Shown one piece after another: positions 44,045-52,603 of a stretch of 64,000 bases of DNA. The notes under the pieces are model-generated. The model worked only from the letters and a program-made list of their open reading frames with translations. It searched no databases and was not told where the DNA came from. A program made the position numbers and the translations under genes. The stretch's first letter is position 1. Each line of letters opens with the position of its first letter. Source of the DNA: Streptomyces sp. C10-9-1 (GTDB taxonomy: Bacteria; Actinomycetota; Actinomycetes; Streptomycetales; Streptomycetaceae); assembly GCF_024497955.1 (NCBI RefSeq), contig NZ_JANHKP010000006.1, forward strand, positions 1-64,000, in the 5' to 3' direction.

Positions 44045-44671
44045 GTGTCACGCAAGAAGACCCTCAGCGGCAAGAAGAAGCTCGCTCTCCTGGTCGGCGC
44101 CGCGGCGATGGTCGGCGGTACTGCGATTGTCATGACCGGCACAAGTCAGGCCAGTGTGGCCTGCGACGGACTGGCCCAGGCGATCCGCAACAACGAGAAC
44201 TTCATCGCGGGCCAGCGCGCCAACCCGGACGCCCAGTCCGCAGCCCGGATCGCCAACCGCGAGGCCGTGATCGCGCAGATCAGGGTGCAGCAGGAGGCCG
44301 CGGGCTGCGCCTCCGGCGGGGGCCAGGCGGCCCCGCCCGCGCAGCAGGCGCCCCCCGAGGACGGCGCCGGGGAGCAGGACGGCGGCCAGGAGGCCGGCGC
44401 GGGGCAGGGCGGGAACGCGGGCGGGGAGGTGGTGTGCGCCGGATCCACGGTCACCCTGTCCGGAGAGGGCGGCGCGCCCGCGGCATCCAGCGGCGAGTTC
44501 CCGGTCGGCACCCGGCTGAAGGTCACCAACCTGGACAACGGCAAGTCGACCACGGTCGAGGTGACCTCGCCGTCCGGCAGCTGCGCCCTGCTGAACAACG
44601 CGGCCTTCGAACAGGTCAGGGAGCCGGGCAAGTTCCTCATCCGCAACGCACGGATCGAGCGCGTCGGCTGA
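44045..44671 (+). CDS. Secreted protein with RlpA-like (double-psi beta-barrel) domain
   Basis: A 208-residue exported protein. The signal peptide is KKLALLVGAAAMVGGTAIV with cleavage near SQAS. A Cys-bounded helical segment follows (about residues 40-90: ACDGLAQAIRNNENFIAGQR ... REAVIAQIRVQQEAAGC), then an Ala/Pro/Gln/Gly-rich linker. The C-terminal domain (about 130-208) contains FPVGTRLKVTNLDNGKSTTV, the hallmark of RlpA-like double-psi barrels. Two Cys residues probably form a disulfide. RlpA-like proteins act on or bind peptidoglycan. GGGAG precedes the GTG start. The direct repeat upstream suggests control by a two-component regulator. Confidence 0.82.
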   Translation: MSRKKTLSGKKKLALLVGAAAMVGGTAIVMTGTSQASVACDGLAQAIRNNENFIAGQRANPDAQSAARIANREAVIAQIRVQQEAAGCASGGGQAAPPAQQAPPEDGAGEQDGGQEAGAGQGGNAGGEVVCAGSTVTLSGEGGAPAASSGEFPVGTRLKVTNLDNGKSTTVEVTSPSGSCALLNNAAFEQVREPGKFLIRNARIERVG

Positions 44672-44685
44672 CGGGCGGCGCGGTC

Positions 44686-44736
44686 GCGCACCCGGGGCCC
44701 GGACCGCCGCCACGGGCGGCCGTGCCCCGGGTGCGC
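44686..44736. terminator. Long-loop hairpin between convergent genes
   Basis: Perfect 13-base stem (GCGCACCCGGGGC / GCCCCGGGTGCGC) enclosing a 25-base loop that contains a smaller hairpin. Confidence 0.6.
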
Positions 44737-44789
44737 GCCGGGGCCCCGCCGGAGACCGCCCGGGCACCGGAGGCGGGGGCGCCCGGCCG

Positions 44790-45692
44790 TCAGCCGGAGA
44801 GCGCCGCCTCCGCCTGCGCCAGCAGCTCGGTGATCCGCAGGCCGAAGCGCACGTCGCACGGGTGCGGCCGCCCCTCCCGGGCGGCCTGGCGCAGTGCGTC
44901 CACCGCGCTGCGGAACGAGTCCACCGGGTCCCCCCAGCTCTCCGGCAGCTCGGCCCGGCCGTGCTCCCCGAGGAGCACCAGGCCGGCCCCGGCGGCCCGC
45001 TCCGGTGCACCGAGGCCGACGGTCACCGTGCTGGAGGCCCCGCCGGCGTGGCGGAGCACCAGGTGCGCGGTGCCGGCGGGGCCCCGTGCGCCGGAGAGTG
45101 CGGTGACGTCGCCGAGCACCGGCAGCAGGACGGAGAGCAGATGCGGGCCCACGTCCCACAGCCCGCCCTTCTCACGGCGCCACGCCGAGGCCGCGAAGGG
45201 GCTCTCGGAGCCCGGGACGTGGAGCGAGCCGAGCCAGTGGCCGTGGGCGGTGAACCAGCCGCCCGTCTCGCGCTGCGCGGCGATCCACCCGGCGGTCGGC
45301 GCGGCGAACCGCAGGGTGCAGAAGACGACCGAGGCCACCGCCGCCTCCCCGGCTGCCCTCGCCACGGCCCGGGCCCCCTCGACCGAGGTCGCCACCGGCT
45401 TGTCCAGGAGCAGGTGGCAGCCCGCCTCCGCGGCACGCGCGGCGAGGGGTGCCTGGACGTCGGGAGGGACGGAGAAGGCGACGGCGTCACTGGAGGCGAA
45501 GAGGGCGCTCAGCCCGTCCTCCCCGGTGAACGCTGCGGTCCGATGGGCGTCGGCGAGCAGGGCGGCGGCCTCGGGGCGCCGCCCCCACACGCCCGAGAAG
45601 GCGACGCCGGGGTGCCCGGCGAGCGCGGGCGCCTGGGTCGCTCCGGCCCAGGGGCCGGTCCCGACGAGTCCTATGCGCAGCGGGGTTTCCAT
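44790..45692 (-). CDS. Gfo/Idh/MocA-family oxidoreductase
   Basis: A 300-residue NAD(P)-dependent oxidoreductase. The Rossmann motif is RIGLVGTGPWAGATQAPAL, and the family motif HLLLDKPVATSVEGA contains the catalytic-site Lys-Pro. The C-terminal part is the substrate domain (GGLWDVGPHLLSVLLP). Substrates in this family are sugars, inositols or similar; here it is unknown. The ATG at 45692 begins the Rossmann fold. It is divergent from glnII, so its promoter lies beside the glnII GlnR box and might share regulation, which is untested. Confidence 0.92.
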   Translation of the reverse strand: METPLRIGLVGTGPWAGATQAPALAGHPGVAFSGVWGRRPEAAALLADAHRTAAFTGEDGLSALFASSDAVAFSVPPDVQAPLAARAAEAGCHLLLDKPVATSVEGARAVARAAGEAAVASVVFCTLRFAAPTAGWIAAQRETGGWFTAHGHWLGSLHVPGSESPFAASAWRREKGGLWDVGPHLLSVLLPVLGDVTALSGARGPAGTAHLVLRHAGGASSTVTVGLGAPERAAGAGLVLLGEHGRAELPESWGDPVDSFRSAVDALRQAAREGRPHPCDVRFGLRITELLAQAEAALSG

Positions 45693-45820
45693 GGCCACCA
45701 GTGTGCCCGCCGGGACGTCTTGCGGGGCGGTGCCTGCCTGTATACGACACGGTGCGGACGCGGTGGGGCCGGGAGGTGCGCGGGCCCCGGGATCCCCTGC
45801 GGCACCGGGCCGGACGCCGC

Positions 45821-45858
45821 GTAACGCGGGCTTCACATAGGAGCAACGGTCGGGAAAT
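45821..45858 (+). promoter_or_regulatory. GlnR-type binding site upstream of glnII
   Basis: Same spacing as the GlnR box: GTAAC-n6-TTCAC (45821-45836), 6 bases, GCAAC-n6-GAAAT (45843-45858). Three of the four half-sites agree with gTnAC/GaAAC; the second (TTCAC) is divergent. It lies 55 bases upstream of the glnII start. GlnR is known to activate glnII in S. coelicolor. Confidence 0.8.
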
Positions 45859-45912
45859 CGCCGATTGCGAGGCTTCGCGGCATACCGCTGCACCCGCAAA
45901 GGATGAGGCCCC

Positions 45913-46947
45913 GTGAGCATCAAGGCTGAGTACATCTGGATCGACGGCACCGAGCCGACCGCCAAGCTCCGCTCGAAGACCAGGATCCTGCCGGCCGGTT
46001 CCGCGACCGGCCTTGCCGACCTGCCCGTCTGGGGCTTCGACGGTTCCAGCACGAACCAGGCGGAGGGCCACGCCTCCGACCGCGTCCTCAAGCCGGTCTT
46101 CGTGTGCCCGGACCCGATCCGCGGCGGCGACAACATCCTCGTGCTCAACGAGGTGCTCGACATCGACATGACCCCGCACGCGTCCAACACCCGCGCCGCG
46201 CTGGCCGAGGTGGCGCAGAGGTTCGCCGCCCAGGAGCCGATCTTCGGCATCGAGCAGGAGTACACCTTCTTCGAGGGCGAGCGCCCGCTCGGCTTCCCGG
46301 TGGGCGGCTTCCCGGCCCCGCAGGGCGGCTACTACTGCGGTGTCGGCTCGGACGAGATCCACGGGCGCGACGTGGTCGAGGCGCACCTCGACCACTGCCT
46401 CGCCGCGGGGCTGGGCCTCTCCGGCATCAACGCCGAGGTCATGCCGGGCCAGTGGGAGTTCCAGGTCGGCCCGCTGTCGCCGCTGGAGGTGGCGGACCAG
46501 CTGTGGGTGGCGCGCTGGCTGCTCTACCGGACCGCCGAGGACTTCGGCGTCTCCGCCACCCTGGACCCGAAGCCGGTCAAGGGCGACTGGAACGGCGCCG
46601 GTGCGCACACCAACTTCTCCACCAAGGCGATGCGCGAGGGCTACGACGCCATCATCACCGCCTGCGAGTCCCTCGGCGAGGGCTCCAAGCCGCTCGACCA
46701 CGTGAAGAACTACGGCGCCGGCATCGACGACCGCCTCACGGGCCTGCACGAGACCGCCCCGTGGAACGAGTACAGCTACGGCGTCTCCGACCGCGGCGCC
46801 TCGGTGCGCATCCCCTGGCAGGTCGAGCAGGACGGCAAGGGCTACATCGAGGACCGCCGTCCGAACGCCAACGTCGACCCGTACGTGGTGACCCGCCTGC
46901 TGGTGGACACCTGCTGCTCCGCGCTGGAGAAGGCCGACCAGGTCTGA
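45913..46947 (+). CDS. glnII: Glutamine synthetase type II
   Basis: A 344-residue eukaryote-like GS-II, the second glutamine synthetase of Streptomyces. Motifs are VWGFDGSSTNQAEGHASD, FGIEQEYTFFE, WEFQVGP, NGAGAHTNFSTKAMR and RGASVRIP. It lacks the adenylylation tyrosine loop of GS-I, so GlnE should not control it. The GTG start has AAGGATGAGG upstream. The GlnR-type box before it points to control by nitrogen status. A terminator follows. Confidence 0.98.
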   Translation: MSIKAEYIWIDGTEPTAKLRSKTRILPAGSATGLADLPVWGFDGSSTNQAEGHASDRVLKPVFVCPDPIRGGDNILVLNEVLDIDMTPHASNTRAALAEVAQRFAAQEPIFGIEQEYTFFEGERPLGFPVGGFPAPQGGYYCGVGSDEIHGRDVVEAHLDHCLAAGLGLSGINAEVMPGQWEFQVGPLSPLEVADQLWVARWLLYRTAEDFGVSATLDPKPVKGDWNGAGAHTNFSTKAMREGYDAIITACESLGEGSKPLDHVKNYGAGIDDRLTGLHETAPWNEYSYGVSDRGASVRIPWQVEQDGKGYIEDRRPNANVDPYVVTRLLVDTCCSALEKADQV

Positions 46948-46966
46948 TCCCGCTCCCGCCCGGGTT

Positions 46967-47003
46967 CGAAGGGGCGTCCGCCGAGGGGGCGGACGCCCCT
47001 TCG
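46967..47003 (+). terminator. Terminator after glnII
   Basis: Perfect 16-base stem (CGAAGGGGCGTCCGCC / complement) with a 5-base loop, 20 bases after the stop. The rest of the 399-base gap up to 47346 shows no gene and presumably holds the promoter of the DUF1996 gene. Confidence 0.8.
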
Positions 47004-47346
47004 CGCGTGCCCGGACGGGGCTGCGGGCCCCGGGCCGCACCGGCCGCAAGCGCGCCGCCCCGGCCGCCCGCCGGGCACCGGCGGCCGCCCCGGAGCGCTG
47101 TCCCCGCGCGCCGCTCCAGCGCCCTCCCGCACCCCTCGCACGGCGGGCCCGCGCGCCCGCCGACGGTCGCGTCCGCTGTGCGCCCTATGCGGCCGTATGG
47201 CGCTGGAGCTTCCCACGAATCACCGGGGGCGGTGAACGCCCCGCACGCCCCACCCGTATGGAACGGCGCGCTTCTCCCTCTGCCGGGACCCCCTTCTTAC
47301 CCCCTTCCCATCCCTTGCGCCCCCGGCAACGAAGCAGAGGAGTTCC

Positions 47347-48840
47347 ATGGGACGCACATCAAGAAAACGCTCGAAACTGGCCAACCGGGCGATCGCCGCC
47401 TCGGCTGCCCTGATCCTGGGCGGGGGTGGGCTGCTCGCGGTCAACTCCTACGCCTCCGCCGGTCAGGGGTGGTGGCCGAGCGGGCACGGCAAGCAGAACA
47501 AGATCCGGGCTGCCGCCGGACAGCAGGTCTCCACGATCGACTGCCCGGACGTCGGCGACTCGTTGGAGGTGGTCCCCGACGACCAGAGGTTCGCGGTCGA
47601 CCGTCAACTCGCCACGCTGGACAACCAGATCACGGTCGCCTACCAGCGCTTCGCCCAGAACCGGCAGCGGGTGGTGGCTGACCGGCGGTACGGCGAGAAC
47701 CAGATCCTGACGCCACTGCGCAACGAGCGCCTGGTGATCATCCAGCGCATCGTCGCACTGATCGACCGCTCGGCGGAGCGGCCCAAGGGGCTGGAGAAGA
47801 TGGCCCCCTGCACCCTGCGCGCCGATGACAACGGCGGCGGCCAGAACGGCAACGACCAGAACGGCGGGCAGAACGGCGGGCAGAACGGCAACGACCAGAA
47901 CGGCAACGACCAGAACGGCGGCGGCCAGGCGGGGAACGGCCCGGTCGCGGGCGACTTCGTCCAGATCGAGAACGTCCGGCCCAACGTGAAGGAGCCGCGC
48001 AAGCGACGCGGCGCCTCCCGGGGCACGTTCACCACGGAGTGCGGGGTGAACGCCAACGGCAAGTTCAACCCGGACAACATCATCGTCGCGCCCGGCGTGG
48101 CCAACGGCGCACACCACATGCACGACTACGTGGGCAACCAGGCCAACGACGCCTTCGCCAGCGACGACGACCTCGCGGCAGGCGACACGACCTGCCGCAA
48201 CCAGGGCGACCGGTCGAGCTACTACTGGCCCGTGCTGCGCCTGCAGAACGGCCAGCAGGAGGCCGACGCCAACGAGGACGGCGGCGGCAACGACCAGAAC
48301 GTCGGCGAGATCCAGACGCCGTCCGAGGTCACCCTGACCTTCGTCGGCAACCCGCGGAGCAAGGTGACGGCGATGCCGCGCTTGCTGCGCATCATCACCG
48401 GTGACGCCAAGGCCTTCGTGAACGGCGACGCCAACGCCAACGCCTCCTGGAGCTGCACGGGCTTCGAGAACCGGCAGCTGAAGGACAAGTACCCGATCTG
48501 CCCCGAGGGCAGTTCGGTGGTGCGGACCTTCAAGTTCCAGAGCTGCTGGGACGGCCAGAACATCGACAGCGCGAACCACCGCACCCATGTGGCCTTCGCC
48601 GACGGGAGCGGGCGGTGCCCGAACGGCTTCCGTGCCATCCCGCAGCTGGTCCAGCGCATCGTCTACGACGTGCCGGCACCGGACTTCGACAGCGGGAACC
48701 CGGTGGTGTTCGCGGTGGACTCGTTCCCGGAGCAGTTGCACAAGCCCATCACCGACCACGGCGACTTCGTCAACGTCTTCGACGAGCGGCTGATGAGGAC
48801 GGTGGTGAAGTGCATCAACGGCGGGCGCTCGTGCCGCTGA
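47347..48840 (+). CDS. Secreted DUF1996 protein with N/Q/G repeat linker
   Basis: A 497-residue exported protein. The signal peptide has the hydrophobic run [18 protein letters not shown]. Residues about 60-155 are a Cys-bounded helical segment (from [14 protein letters not shown] to [11 protein letters not shown]). A linker of tandem NGNDQ/NGGQ units spans about 160-195. The C-terminal 300 residues are DUF1996, with the conserved [12 protein letters not shown] (metal-binding-like His cluster), SSYYWPVLR and SFKFQ-like segments. DUF1996 occurs in secreted proteins of fungi and actinobacteria; no enzyme activity is established to my knowledge. AGAGGAG precedes the ATG. A strong terminator follows. 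Confidence 0.88.
   Translation: MGRTSRKRSKLANRAIAASAALILGGGGLLAVNSYASAGQGWWPSGHGKQNKIRAAAGQQVSTIDCPDVGDSLEVVPDDQRFAVDRQLATLDNQITVAYQRFAQNRQRVVADRRYGENQILTPLRNERLVIIQRIVALIDRSAERPKGLEKMAPCTLRADDNGGGQNGNDQNGGQNGGQNGNDQNGNDQNGGGQAGNGPVAGDFVQIENVRPNVKEPRKRRGASRGTFTTECGVNANGKFNPDNIIVAPGVANGAHHMHDYVGNQANDAFASDDDLAAGDTTCRNQGDRSSYYWPVLRLQNGQQEADANEDGGGNDQNVGEIQTPSEVTLTFVGNPRSKVTAMPRLLRIITGDAKAFVNGDANANASWSCTGFENRQLKDKYPICPEGSSVVRTFKFQSCWDGQNIDSANHRTHVAFADGSGRCPNGFRAIPQLVQRIVYDVPAPDFDSGNPVVFAVDSFPEQLHKPITDHGDFVNVFDERLMRTVVKCINGGRSCR
47831..47930 (+). repeat. Tandem N/G/Q/D-coding repeats
   Basis: Units of AACGGCAACGACCAG and AACGGCGGGCAG alternate over about 100 bases inside the DUF1996 gene and code for NGNDQ and NGGQ. 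Such in-frame tandem units can expand or contract by slippage, so their number may vary among strains. Confidence 0.85.
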
Positions 48841-48892
48841 TCCGCCAGGGGCGGGTGGTCCGCTAGGGCCGCCGTCACCCGCGGAACCGCCA

Positions 48893-48934
48893 GGGGCCGG
48901 GGCCCGGCTGGAGTACCAGCCGGGCCCCGGCCCC
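48893..48934 (+). terminator. Terminator after the DUF1996 gene
   Basis: Perfect 19-base stem (arm beginning GGGGCCGGGGCCCGG) with the 4-base loop AGTA, before the convergent lipoprotein gene. Confidence 0.8.
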
Positions 48935-49051
48935 CGTGCGTGCGGACGGTGCCGTGGCAGCGGTCCTTCCGGGCCGGCCCGGAGCCTTCCGGGCCGGCCC
49001 GCTCGGGCCTGTTCTCCGGCCTCGGGCCGGCTTCTGCGCTCCGCGGGTGCG

Positions 49052-49534
49052 CTACCCGCCGTGTCCTCCGTCCCCGTGGTCCTCCCCGTGGGCGCCGTCC
49101 TCCGGGTCCCCGCTCGGGGTGTCGTGGGCGGAGCCGTGGTCGGCACCCGTCTCCACCGTCCCGCCGAGCCGCCCTCTCAGGGCCGCCACCACGGTCTCGT
49201 CCCCGACGGCGACCCACTTGCGGCCCACCAGATAGGTGCCGCCGTAGTCGTTCGCCTCGTTGATCCACTCCCGCTGGCCGCGGTCGGTGGCGAAGGTGGT
49301 CAGGATGTACCGCCCGTCGGCCGTCGTGCAGTTGGCCTGCCGCAGTTCCTCGGCCTCGGTCTGGATGTTGGGGTCGCAGTCGGCTTGGCGCGCCAGCTCC
49401 TCCAGGCTCCCGGATGCCTCCTCGGGCACGTCGGCATCGCCGCCCGAGGCGCAGCCCGCCGCCAGCAGGAGGGCCCCGGCGGCCAGTGCCGCCCGGGCCG
49501 CCCGCCCCGTGTGTGTTCTCTTGCTCGTCCGCAT
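49052..49534 (-). CDS. Lipoprotein with His/Asp-rich C-terminal tail
   Basis: A 160-residue predicted lipoprotein. The signal sequence RAALAAGALLLAAGC ends in a lipobox with Cys28. The body (about 35-125) includes YILTTFATDRGQREWINEAN and DYGGTYLVGRKWVAVG, with two further Cys that may pair. The last 30 residues are rich in His, Asp and Gly (DHGSAHD, HGEDHGDGGHGG), which could bind divalent metals. No family is recognised. The ribosome-binding site is weak; the start is set by the signal peptide. It is divergent from the tyrosine phosphatase gene. Confidence 0.83.
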   Translation of the reverse strand: MRTSKRTHTGRAARAALAAGALLLAAGCASGGDADVPEEASGSLEELARQADCDPNIQTEAEELRQANCTTADGRYILTTFATDRGQREWINEANDYGGTYLVGRKWVAVGDETVVAALRGRLGGTVETGADHGSAHDTPSGDPEDGAHGEDHGDGGHGG

Positions 49535-49679
49535 CCGGCCATCGTGCCGCTTCGCTCCCCCTCCCGGGGGCCGAACCGCGGGTAAGGCCCGGCCGCCGCA
49601 CCGCCCGCGGTACGGCCGGGTGGCGTGTCGGGGCCGTGACGGCAGGGCCCCCGCGCGGCGCGCCACTAGATTCCGCCGT

Positions 49680-50486
49680 ATGAACGCCATCCCCTCCACC
49701 ACCGTCGCCAACCTCCGGGACCTGGGCGGCATCCCGCTGCCGGGCGGGCACCGGGTGCGCGAGGGGGTGCTCTTCCGGTCCGGGCAGCTGGACCGGCTCG
49801 ACACCCGGACCGACCCCGCGGTCGCCTCCCTGGGGGTGCGCACGGTCGTCGACCTCCGCACCCGCGGGGAGCGGGAGGAGCGTCCGGACCGGCTCCCGCC
49901 GGGGGCACGGCTGCTCTCCGCCGACGTGCTCGCGGACCAGATCGCCGCGGGGCTCCTCCCGGCTGCCGCCCGGCTGCGGGGACTGCTCGTGGACCCGGTG
50001 GCTGCGGAGCGGGAACTCGGTGGCGGGCGGGCCGCGGAGCTCTTCGGCGCGATCTACCGCGGCTTCGTGACGACCGCGTCGGCGAGGGCGTCGTACCGGG
50101 TGCTCCTGGAGGAGCTGGCCCGGCCGGAGGCGGTTCCGCTGCTGTTCCACTGCACCGCAGGCAAGGACCGCACCGGCTGGGCGGCGGCGGTGGTGCTGAT
50201 GCTGCTCGGGGCGGAGCGCGAGGTGGTTCAGGCGGAGTACCTCGCCGTCAACGCCGCGGTGCGCGAGGCGCTGGCGCCCCTGGTGGAGGGCTTCACCATG
50301 CAGGGGGGCCGCCCCGAGACGGCGCTGGCCCTGATCGGGGTGGTGCCGGAGTACCTGGCGGCGGGCCTGGACGAGGCGGAGTCCCGGTACGGGTCGGTGG
50401 AGGGCTACGTCCGCGAGGGGCTCGGGGTGTCCCGGGAGGACGTGGCGGCCGTGCGGGAGCGGCTGGTCGCGCCGGCGGACGGCTGA
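49680..50486 (+). CDS. Tyrosine/serine protein phosphatase (Y_phosphatase3)
   Basis: A 268-residue phosphatase with the loop HCTAGKDRTG, in which Cys158 is the nucleophile and Arg164 binds phosphate. The N-terminal NLRDLGGIPLPGG and VVDLRTRGER segments are typical of the Y_phosphatase3 (LipA/MptpB-like) family, which acts on phosphotyrosine, phosphoserine or phosphoinositides. There is no signal peptide, so it is likely cytoplasmic. TAGATT ends seven bases before the ATG, indicating a leaderless transcript. The substrate is unknown. The window also encodes a Ser/Thr kinase, but 23 kb away. Confidence 0.93.
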   Translation: MNAIPSTTVANLRDLGGIPLPGGHRVREGVLFRSGQLDRLDTRTDPAVASLGVRTVVDLRTRGEREERPDRLPPGARLLSADVLADQIAAGLLPAAARLRGLLVDPVAAERELGGGRAAELFGAIYRGFVTTASARASYRVLLEELARPEAVPLLFHCTAGKDRTGWAAAVVLMLLGAEREVVQAEYLAVNAAVREALAPLVEGFTMQGGRPETALALIGVVPEYLAAGLDEAESRYGSVEGYVREGLGVSREDVAAVRERLVAPADG

Positions 50487-50557
50487 CCCGCGGGCGCAGG
50501 GGCGCGGGTGACCGGGAGCACGGGTGACCGGGGGGCGCGGCCCTCGTTCTGCTGGAC

Positions 50558-52531
50558 GTGCACCCACAGCAAACGAACACCGCGTCCGCCGTGCCACCGC
50601 AGCGCCCCTCCCGGGAGGGTGCCGCCGCATCCGCTCCGGTCGAGGACTACACCCTGCTGGTGCGGTTCGCCTACCTGGTGCTGCCCTCGGCGGCGGGGCG
50701 CGGGCGCCGGGTGCTCGCCGCGCACGCGCTGGTCCAGCGCGTGCTGGCGCCCTCCGGGTCCGGGGAGTACCCGGCCCGCGGCGCCTACGGCGGCGGGCGC
50801 GAAGGGCTCCCGGCCGGTGGTGCCGGGCGGGGCCGGGCGGCGGCGGTACCGCGTGCCCGGCGGCCGGAACCAGGGGGCGCGGACCCCGGTCCGGGCTATG
50901 CCCGCGCCCGCGAGCGGCTGCTGCGGCACGCCCTGCGCCCGCCCCGGTTCGGCACCCGGCTGCCGCGGCTGCTGCCGGGGATCTGGGGGTTGCGGGTGCT
51001 CCCCCACCCGGGCGGCTGCGCCGAACTGGCGCTCGACCAACGCCTCGCGGCCCTCTCCCCGCAGGGGAGGGCGGCCTGTGTGCTGCGCGGTCTGGACGGC
51101 CTGGACGACGCGGGCGCGCACCGGGTGCTGGCCGCCGCGGGAGCCGCGGACCCGGCCGCCGCCCTGGCGGAGGCGGACGGGGTCCCGCTGCGGGAGTACG
51201 GGCCGGAGCTGTTCCGCTCGCCGGAGTTCGACGCGTGCTCGCTGCGGGTGCGGCCGCCGGACCTGGCCCGTCGGCGACGGCGGGTGAGGACGGGTGCCGC
51301 GGCGCTCGCGGCCGCCGCCGTCTGCGGGCTGCTGCTGGGTCCCCCGGGGACCGGCGGGACGGCCGGGGGCGGGGCGCCGGGGGCGCCGGTCGATCCGGCC
51401 CGGCTGGAGCGGGCGGCACCGGCGGCGTGGGAGACCGCCGCACGGCGGGACTTCTCGGTCTGGCCGGCCCGGGGGGCCCTCGTCGACGACACCGCGCTGC
51501 TGGGCAGGGCCCTCCGGGTGTGGGCCTCCCCGGGGGAGCGGGTCGCGGTGTCGGCGGCACCCGGCACCGCGTCGGGGCCGCCGGCCGGCCCGGCCCGCCT
51601 GCTGTTCGCCGGGGAGGTGGGGCGCGCCAGGGTGGTGCTGCTGCACGACGGGCTGCGGGCCGTGCGGTACAGCGAGCCCCTGCGCGAGGGCTCCGGCGCC
51701 CCCGCGCTGGACTTCGCCCGCACCGACGCCGCGGACGCGGTGTCGGCGGCGGCACTGGTGGTCGGACGGGCGGGCGGCCGCGTCCGCTACCTCACCGCGC
51801 CGTGGGTGCGGGAGGTGTCCGCGGGCAACCTGCTCGCTCCCGGCGCGCCGGACCGCGCCCTGGTCCGGGACGCCTCGGGGGTGACGGCCCCGCTGCGCGG
51901 TGCGGCCCGCGGGCGGGGGTGCTCGGCGTGGCCGGTGATGGCGGTGCGCGATGCGGAGGGCGGGCGGCGGCTCCTGACCGACCTGGGCGAACTCACCCCC
52001 GCCCGGCTCACCTTCGGACCGCCGGACGCCCCCGCCGACGCGACCGGCCGGGAGGCCGGGGACCTGTGGGCGCGCACGGCCTGCGCCCTGCCTGGGCTGC
52101 GGGCGCACGGTGTCCGGGAGGTCAACGCCTGGGCGTACGCGCGGCAGCGGCTGCCCGAGGCGAACGGGACGGCCACCTGGCTGTGCACGCGCGCGGAGAC
52201 CTGGCGGGGGGACGGCGTGCGGGTGAGCGCCCGGTTCCAGGCGCCCGGCACGCGGGCCGGAGTCCCGGCGGCTGTCGTGGCCGAGGCGGAGGACTCCCCC
52301 GCGTGCGGGGCGCGCACGCCCCGGGTGCTCGCGGGGGTGATGTGGCGGTCGCGGGCGGGGCAGTGGTACGCGCTGGCCGCGGGCGGCGGACCGTTCCGCT
52401 CGGTGGCGCTCTCCGGCGGGGTGCGGGGCGAGGGCCCCGGCCCGGTGCTGGCCGTCCGCGCTCCCGAGGGGGTCCGGGCGGAGCCCAACGGGGTGCTGGC
52501 GGACGGCACTCGGGTCGGTGCGCTGCGCTGA
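50558..52531 (+). CDS. Large hypothetical protein with one membrane helix
   Basis: A 657-residue protein I cannot assign to a family. The N-terminal 240 residues are Ala/Arg/Leu-rich and probably cytoplasmic (VEDYTLLVRFAYLVLP, then LDQRLAALSPQGRAACVLRG, which recalls the helical part of an ECF-type sigma factor but lacks a clear match). A single membrane helix lies near residues 248-265 (TGAAALAAAAVCGLLLG). The remaining 390 residues are presumably extracellular and beta-rich, with a few Cys (CSAWPVM, TACALPG, WLCTRAET). The GTG start is weakly supported. Similar proteins exist in Streptomyces as far as I recall. It precedes a TetR gene. Confidence 0.75.
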   Translation: MHPQQTNTASAVPPQRPSREGAAASAPVEDYTLLVRFAYLVLPSAAGRGRRVLAAHALVQRVLAPSGSGEYPARGAYGGGREGLPAGGAGRGRAAAVPRARRPEPGGADPGPGYARARERLLRHALRPPRFGTRLPRLLPGIWGLRVLPHPGGCAELALDQRLAALSPQGRAACVLRGLDGLDDAGAHRVLAAAGAADPAAALAEADGVPLREYGPELFRSPEFDACSLRVRPPDLARRRRRVRTGAAALAAAAVCGLLLGPPGTGGTAGGGAPGAPVDPARLERAAPAAWETAARRDFSVWPARGALVDDTALLGRALRVWASPGERVAVSAAPGTASGPPAGPARLLFAGEVGRARVVLLHDGLRAVRYSEPLREGSGAPALDFARTDAADAVSAAALVVGRAGGRVRYLTAPWVREVSAGNLLAPGAPDRALVRDASGVTAPLRGAARGRGCSAWPVMAVRDAEGGRRLLTDLGELTPARLTFGPPDAPADATGREAGDLWARTACALPGLRAHGVREVNAWAYARQRLPEANGTATWLCTRAETWRGDGVRVSARFQAPGTRAGVPAAVVAEAEDSPACGARTPRVLAGVMWRSRAGQWYALAAGGGPFRSVALSGGVRGEGPGPVLAVRAPEGVRAEPNGVLADGTRVGALR

Positions 52532-52603
52532 GCGGCTCCGCTGCCGCACGGACCGGGGCACGCACGGCGGGTGCCTGTTGCGGGCGCTCGATAGGGTGTA
52601 CGC

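Noticed and set aside
47830..47935. CRISPR-like array
   Set aside because: The short repeats are in frame, code for an N/Q/G linker and have no unique spacers.
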